Shown here one piece after another: positions 57,776 through 64,000 of a DNA stretch of 64,000 nt (position 1 is the first letter of the stretch; every line of letters starts with the position of its first letter). The position numbers and the translations under genes were made by a program. Below the pieces are notes generated by a model. The model had not been told where the DNA came from. It did not search any database and saw only the letters and a list, made by a program, of their open reading frames with translations. Location of the stretch: NCBI GenBank assembly GCA_024449915.1, contig JAMZAV010000444.1, positions 612,329 through 676,328 of the forward strand, in the 5' to 3' direction. The stretch comes from Sweltsa coloradensis (Eukaryota > Arthropoda > Insecta > Plecoptera > Chloroperlidae).

Positions 57776-59527
57776 ATGGCCGACGCGCAGGGGGGCGTGT
57801 ACGATGGCGGCGGAGGAGGCGAAAATCTAACAGATAATGTCATAGAATCTGTTGCAGCAGTGAATAATCTAATTAGATCTGAGAATGATGGTAAAAGACC
57901 TTTGAGTCCGGAAGGAGAGGAATTTTATGACCTAATAACGATTCCGAAGAGGGCTAATACTATGAACTCTGACGAGTCATCTGGAACGGGTAGGTCTAGC
58001 CCTGGGCCTACTGGTCTAGGGATAGGCTCAACAACAATTGGTAATTCTCTCAACCCCCTTAACCATTCAGTCAACCTCAATACCCTGGGAACCCTAGAGC
58101 GGGGCAGTCCAGCCATAGTTAACAATGCGGGTTCAAATTCAACAACTACCGGTAGGGCTACCTTAGATAGGCCTAAGAAATATAAAATCCATTTATATGA
58201 CAATCATGACCTTGGGCCATACAAGGTATTTATTGAAAGGCCACATGAAGGCTCAAACATTAGGTCTATAGACCCAATAATTGTTGGCAGGATAATGCAT
58301 CGTTTATTTGGACATATTAAAGACATAAAAAGGAATGGGAAAAATAGAGTAGTAGTTGAAGCCAAAACTTACGACATAGCCAATCAAATAGTGAAGAGCC
58401 CAACCTTAAGGAAAGGGTTATAATGTTTATGTACCATCATTCATGGTACAACGAGTAGGTGTAGTAAGGGGTATTGACACCGAAATTGAGGAGGAAGAGG
58501 CCATGGAGTTCATGGAAGCATCTCAAGGGATCAAAATATTAGAGGTACAGAGGATGACGAAGCGTAAGTTTAGAGGTGATGGAACCAGTTATTTTGAACC
58601 GATTAGAAGCATGAAAATAACATTTTCTGGACAAACTCTACCTGAAAAAATATATATCTATCACAACGCTATAGAGGTATCCCCTTTTGTCTATCCAGTC
58701 ATCTATTGCGGAAAATGCCTCCGGTTTGGTCATCAAATGGCTCAATGTAAGAGCGGGTTCCGTTGTATCAAATGTGGGGAAAACCACAAGGCAGTAGATT
58801 GCATCAGAGAGGAGAGTGGTTATCAATGTGTCCACTGCAGTGGCAATCACGCATCTAACGATAGGAATTGTCCCGAGTGGGTTAGACAGAAAAATATAAA
58901 AGAGATTATGGCAAGTGAAAATGTACCTTATTTTGAAGCTGTTAAGGTGGCTCCTCCACCGGTCCGGGGTAAGGGGGCCCACGAGAGTAATAGTTTTAAA
59001 AACTACTCTGGGTCCAGAGGAGCTTCCTATGTTAGACCTTCCCAACACAGTTCATAACGCTTCTGCTGCAGTATCGGACGGAGCTACAGCTACAGCCAGA
59101 CGCAGCCTTAAACTTTCTGCTCAGACTTGCAGACATCGAGGAGTCCTAGTCCCAAAAGTTATAGGGAGTTCCATAGTCTACAAACCTTCGACCCCTAAAC
59201 TCCATATGCCTTTTCTTCCGTCCTACCCCTATGTCTTATAGACCAGAAGGAGGCTGGAATGCTATAGTACCAGAGAGGGGCCCTGGAATACACTCCCCTT
59301 CAAGATCTTCATTCTCGAGGAAGGACGTATCCCTGGAAGAAGAACCAACCGAGTTGGAAATCGACAATGTAGTTACAAAGCTCAAGGATGTTATCCTACA
59401 TCTAGTTAATAAAAATTCCAATTCTAATAACACCAATTCATTAAAATACATTCTATCATCTCTTACGGGGCTCATGCTACTAGCTGGCAAGCCCATTGAT
59501 GACAATGAACATTCTTCAATGGAATAG
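57776..59527 (+). pseudogene. LINE ORF1, gag-like nucleic-acid-binding protein, frame-broken
   Basis: The first segment (57776-58423) has a Gly/Ser-rich N-terminus and then a region (YKIHLYDNHDLGPYKVFIE, GRIMHRLF, GKNRVVVEA) typical of I/Jockey ORF1 before the zinc knuckles. The frame changes at about 58418. The next segment (58443-59057) carries three knuckles: CX2CX4HX4C, CX2CX3HX4C and CX2CX3HX6C. The C-terminal part to 59527 needs more than one further frame change between 59055 and 59235. The protein would bind element RNA. Its end overlaps the ORF2 start by 23 bp. Confidence 0.85.
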
Positions 59528-62500
59528 TAGAAGTGTACAAAGAAATAAAGAAGATCTTATCCATACCTTACATTCAAAAAAAATAGATATAGTAATACTA
59601 GCTGAAACCTGGCTTAAACCAACTGACAATTTTAAAATAAACACATTACAATATAGTTAGAGAGGACAGAGACGATGGTAAGGGAGGAGTTGCGCTATTA
59701 TTTCATAAATCCGTAGTGGCGGAACCTTCAAATATAAATGTGGGAATTCCAGGAGTGCAAATAATTGGTATCAAAGTTTTTAATAGCGAAATGACCTTTC
59801 ATGTTTACTCTGTTTATGCCAAACCTGGTATCTCGATTAACAAAGTGCAATGGAATGCTCTACTTCCCTCCTTAAATAAGCCCTTCTACCTGGCAGGTGA
59901 TTTCAATGCTCATAATCAGGCATGGGGATGCTCACATGAGAATCAACGAGGATCTCAGTTACTAGACTTCATAGAGATAACGGCCTTGTCTTCCTCAACG
60001 ACGGATCTTACACTCTGATTCCGAGACCTTCCAGTCGACCTAGTGCTATAGATCTCACCATTTGCTCTCCGGAACTAGCTATAATCTCCCAATGGACAGT
60101 GGGTAGGGACTCATGGGGAGCGATCACTTCCCCATTTTCTTCACCCTAATTACTTCTGGCTCCAGCCACAATTTTAATTATATCGGCCAAGAGGGTAGAA
60201 GACTGCTATCTAATGCCGACTGGACTTCTTATAAGCGGCTTATAGAAGCTGAATTGGATCAGGCCTTCCCTTCAGCAAATGCTGACACTAATAACGTCCA
60301 AATTTTTGCGGATTTAATTAATAAAAGTGCCGATCTAACCATCCCCACACGCCCCAATATTCCCCCCGGACATCCATCAAGACTTCCTTCCCAGAACCGT
60401 CGACGAAGATTTAAGCCTGTTCCCTGGTGGGATGAAGAATGCTCAAGAGTAATTGCTCAGCGAAGGCTTGCTATGTCAACGTATCGAAAGCACATGTCCA
60501 CAGAAAATTATATATCTTTCAAAAAATACCAAGCTGCGGCAAAACGAGTTTTAAAAACTAAGAAAAAGCAAAGTTGGATCCAGTTTTGCAATAGCGTCAA
60601 TATGGAAACGGGTATTAGCCAGGTGTGGAGAATGGTAAGGCGTTTTAAGGGATCCTTTTCTCCCCCCAAACCCCTCCAACATTCTCCGACTTGGATAGAA
60701 GAGTTTTTCCAGACTCTTTCCCCTCCCACAGTCACACCTCGACCATATTCAATCCATCCATCTAATTATGACCATTTCCTGGAAAAAGAAATAACAGTAG
60801 CAGAAGTGAAACGGATCTTGGGTAACCTGAAAGATACCGCACCCGGGTGGGACGGGATTTCATACTCCATGCTTCAACATTTACCGGAAAAAGCATTGAC
60901 CAAATTGACAGAAATATATAATAATACTATTAAACAAGGTTATAATCATGACATTATGCTCACTCAGATAGTTATTCCCATTTTAAAACCGAATAAAGAC
61001 CCTACAGTAGCACAATCCTATAGACCAATATCACTGTTATCATGTCTTGCCAAATTACTTGAAAGAATTATAGCAAGAAGATTGGAATGGTGGGCCGAAA
61101 ACAACAACTTACTGGCAAGAAAGCAATTTGGATTTAGAAAAGGAAAATCTACTAATGATTATGTATCGATATTCAATACAGATATACAAATTGCTTACTC
61201 TCGCGGGACGTACCTTGTCGCAACCTCCCTGGATATAGCTGGTGCTTATGACAATGTTCAAGTCCCCATACTAATAGATAAACTTCAAGGCATTGGAGTA
61301 CCCCCAGGGATATGTAGGTGGTTACACAATTATCTTTCAGAAAGACTTGTATACATTAGATATCAGGGCTTCATCATGGGACCCAGGTTATCCCGAAAAG
61401 GGTTGCCTCAGGGGTCTGCAATTAGTCCTATCCTGTATGCTTTGTATACGCATAATTTGGAAGTGTCTCTCTCACCTCTTTGCAGAGTTCTGCAGTATGC
61501 CGACGACCTTCTTCTATACTGGGCGTGCAGTAATCTTATGGAGGCAATTAAAATCTTGAATATAGCTTTAAAAGCTCTTATGACATGGTTGGCAGCCCTT
61601 GGGTTATGTCTTTCACCAGACAAATGTAAATTGTTATCTTCTCCAAGAGACGTATACCCTCGAGTGCGACTATTACAATAGGCAACTCCAGACTTCTCGC
61701 CAACCAAGTTTTCGGGTGCTGGGCATAATTTTTGATTCCAGATCTACTTGGACCCTACATATAAAAAGCGTTGTTGCTAAATGTGCACTGGCTTTAAACA
61801 TTCTAAAAGCCCTGGCCACCACTTGGTGGGGAGCGGACCCATATACTCTGTTATTACTTTACAAATCACTTATCCGATCAAGGATAGAGTACGGATCTAA
61901 TGTCCTTCTCTCGGTGGCAAAAAGCAATTTATTAAGTTGGAGAGAATTCAATTCAAGGCCTACGCATAGCTCTCGGAGCTATGAATTCTACTCCTAATGT
62001 TGCCCTTCAAACAGAGTCCTCCATCGAACCATTAAAATTTCGATTGAAATTCCTAGCACAAAAATTTATTCTTAAATGCCTATCCGACTCAAGTAATAGT
62101 CTTATACCTAAACTTCAACTGCTAAAGATCATAAAAACTTCAAAGAAGAACAAATGCCCTTCTACCAACTACGGCCTACTGGAGGTATACAATTGTGTAA
62201 GTCAATATAAGAATAGAATATTAAGATCCCATGGACAACAATACTTTCAAGATTCTATATATCTCTTTTACACACCAATTGAAGTGAATATTGTCACAAT
62301 CTTTCAAAACATCTCAACGTCTTCCATAGTTTCTAATTCTTTACTAAGAGAATACCTTGCTGGAAAATGGTCTAATTTTACTGAAGTTTATACCGATGGT
62401 TCTAAAACCGAGCAAAAGCATTATGTGGGCGCAGCCTTTTGGATACCTGAAGCGGGGACTGGCCAATGTTTCCAGCTTCCACAGGAATGCTCAATATTCA

Positions 62501-63262
62501 CCGCTGAAGCAATGGCCATAATTGAAGCACTTGACTACATATTTCACCACTTGAAGGACCTTTCTTCTCACAAATTTTTTAATTATATCTGATTCATTGA
62601 GCTGTCTGACATCCCTGGCTAACAGAATAAGTAATAGAACTCATCCACATTCCCTGCAAATCATTTCAAGTATCAAACGATTGAACTCCATAGGGGTAGT
62701 CATTCAATTTCTATGGGTACCAGCCCACACAGGTATACAAGGTAACGAGTTTGCTGATAGAATGGCCAAAAGAGCTCCTGCTTCTGCACTAAAGGGTACT
62801 AAAATTCCCTATTCAGACCTTTTTAGGCTTATTAGAAAGGATATGATGGTTTCACTCCAAGATAATTGGAATGTACATATGTCCAAGCATACATCTCATT
62901 ATAATACAATACAAAAACACATTATTAGCAAACCATGGTTTAAAGGTGCTGGGCTCTCAAGAGCAATTATTACAACCATAATCCGTATGAGAACAGGGCA
63001 GTGTTCTACCAACCAACATCTTTATCGAATCAAAGTAGTAGAATCGCCATACTGCCCCTGTAGTGAGGACACTGTACAAACCTTGAATCACATTTTCTTT
63101 CAATGCCCTGTATTTAAGGATGGAAGAAATGAATTTCTAGAAGATTTAATGAATATTGGAATACCATCTCCCCTTACTATTAACTCTTTATTACTTATTG
63201 AAAATAGTAAGGTATTTCCCTTACTATATCGTTTTTTGCTTAACAATAAAATTAATATTTAA
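59505..63262 (+). pseudogene. LINE ORF2: endonuclease, reverse transcriptase, RNase H, frame-broken
   Basis: The ATG at 59505 opens MNILQWNSRSVQRN, with LAETWL following (endonuclease N and E residues). GDFNAHNQAWG (about 59898-59930) and SDHFPI (about 60119) complete the endonuclease. RT motifs lie in the intact 522-codon segment 60113-61681: RPISLLSCLAKLLERI, LDIAGAYDNV, GLPQGSAISPILYALY and the catalytic YADDLLLY. RNase H residues D-E-D-D are seen as YTDGS, TAEAMA, SDS and NEFAD (62394-62760), with VPAHTGIQGNE. CPCSEDTV...HIFFQC near the end resembles the terminal zinc-knuckle motif. Frame changes occur near 59640, 59975, 60115, 61660, 61970 and 62575. Confidence 0.9.
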
Positions 63263-63605
63263 GATATTGCCTTTTCATAAGTATAGAGAAGTTGACTAAA
63301 GACAATCAGATCTTCAAAATTTCCTATAAATCCTGTCCTAGTTGAGTAGACTGTATCTTATCATAAATCCTGGCTCGAGGGCTCCCCGATCCGTGGCTCT
63401 AATGTCTTAGTTGCCCTGGGTAGTAGCTCTACGAGCCCAGAGCGAGAAGATCGTAGAAACCCAATTATCCTTCCATCGTAAGCAGTAATAGTAGTAGTAT
63501 TACCTTTGACTCTCCCTTAGCTATGAAATTCTAGCAAAGATTAGAACTCTATGAACCAATTTATTACTCACATCAACTGGCTGCATGGACCAAGCATCCG
63601 AAGCC

Positions 63606-63632
63606 AATAAACAGAAGAAGAAGAAGAAGAAG
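63606..63632 (+). repeat. LINE 3' end with (GAA)n tail
   Basis: AATAAACAGAAGAAGAAG and further AAG units up to 63632 directly precede the right target-site duplication. A simple-repeat tail replaces poly(A), as in I elements, which end in TAA repeats. The overlapping AATAAA could act as a polyadenylation signal. Confidence 0.8.
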
Positions 63633-63645
63633 ATCAACATCTAGC
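63633..63645 (+). repeat. Right target-site duplication of the LINE
   Basis: ATCAACATCTAGC, identical to 57540-57552. Confidence 0.9.
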
Positions 63646-64000
63646 CTGTCTGGAAGTGTCGCCAGAATCACCTATCAATACTACAGTGACTTCAAACTGT
63701 CAATAAGGTAAGACTAGACATGTCTCTTTTACAAATAAAGTTACCAGTAAATCTAACAAAATTTTAACAATCAGCTGTACTACTTAGTACTTAGAACGTG
63801 AAATTCCCAATTAACTCGAGGTAGGCTTTTAGGTGTCACGGGCGGCCATTTTGAATTGCCTTCGGATACTTTTTTCGAATGGGTATGTAAGTAAGGCCAA
63901 TTACTACTAGTTAAGTGATGTTTAATAATACCTATGTTCATGTCAAACCCGCTAATCACAGATTAATGATTCATCCTTAATAAAGATTATAAATCACACT
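63646..64000. other. Non-coding flank downstream of the LINE
   Basis: No gene or repeat recognised in the last 355 bp. Confidence 0.35.

Larger units (their letters stand above)
57553..63632 (+). mobile_element. Full-length I-like non-LTR retrotransposon (LINE)
   Basis: A 6080-bp element bounded by a perfect 13-bp target-site duplication. Order: 5' UTR of 223 bp with internal promoter, ORF1 (gag-like, three CCHC knuckles), ORF2 (endonuclease, reverse transcriptase, RNase H, terminal zinc-knuckle-like motif), a 3' UTR of about 370 bp and a (GAA)n tail. An apurinic-like endonuclease plus a C-terminal RNase H places it in the I group in the broad sense (I, Nimb, Outcast, Loner, R1-related); I cannot settle the clade. 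Both ORFs carry frame changes, so the copy as written is not active. Confidence 0.93.

Noticed and set aside
1..64000. CRISPR array, bacterial operon or integrated viral genome
   Set aside because: No regularly spaced short repeats with unique spacers, no dense gene arrangement and no viral structural or replication genes were seen. The only polymerase is the LINE reverse transcriptase.

Overview
This window reads as AT-rich nuclear DNA of an arthropod, most likely an insect. Evidence: a Gsx/intermediate-neuroblasts-defective (ind) homeobox gene with an insect-style homeodomain, a full-length I-like non-LTR retrotransposon, and many tRNA- and 5S-derived SINE-like, MITE and foldback repeats. 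I cannot name the order or species from sequence alone. There is no operon structure, CRISPR array, or bacterial or viral genome.

Layout. 653-6877 holds two abutting long inverted repeats: palindrome A (653-5852), with a different transposon-like insertion in each arm, and palindrome B (5852-6877). 6900-29000 is mostly non-coding, with a pogo-like MITE (8376-8462), several copies of three dispersed repeat families, a 5S rRNA-derived SINE-like copy (about 24800-25120), a 70-bp tandem duplication (25331-25470) and a GC-richer CACGTG/CRE cluster (16526-16630). 29815-30753 is the only convincing host protein gene: an uninterrupted 312-codon ind/Gsx ORF, preceded by a G-rich tract. 30754-52300 is again AT-rich, with two decayed LINE reverse-transcriptase C-termini (37486-37890 and about 46145-46620), four MITE/foldback elements (40162-40359, 41784-42365, 44759-44801, 51937-52219) and SINE fragments. 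52325-56350 is a satellite/low-complexity block: a roughly 140-bp satellite, an extremely homopolymeric and G-depleted tract that looks like poor consensus, and a roughly 160-bp satellite. 57540-63645 is a complete I-like LINE bounded by a perfect 13-bp target-site duplication, with an internal Inr/DPE promoter, ORF1 (gag with three zinc knuckles), ORF2 (endonuclease, RT, RNase H) and a (GAA)n tail.

Function. The one host gene encodes a ParaHox transcription factor. Almost everything else recognisable is mobile-element-derived. The LINE looks recent (perfect target-site duplication), yet its ORFs carry about eight frame changes, several next to homopolymers. Together with the homopolymer-rich block nearby, this suggests an imperfectly polished long-read assembly, so single-base reading-frame breaks here should be treated cautiously.
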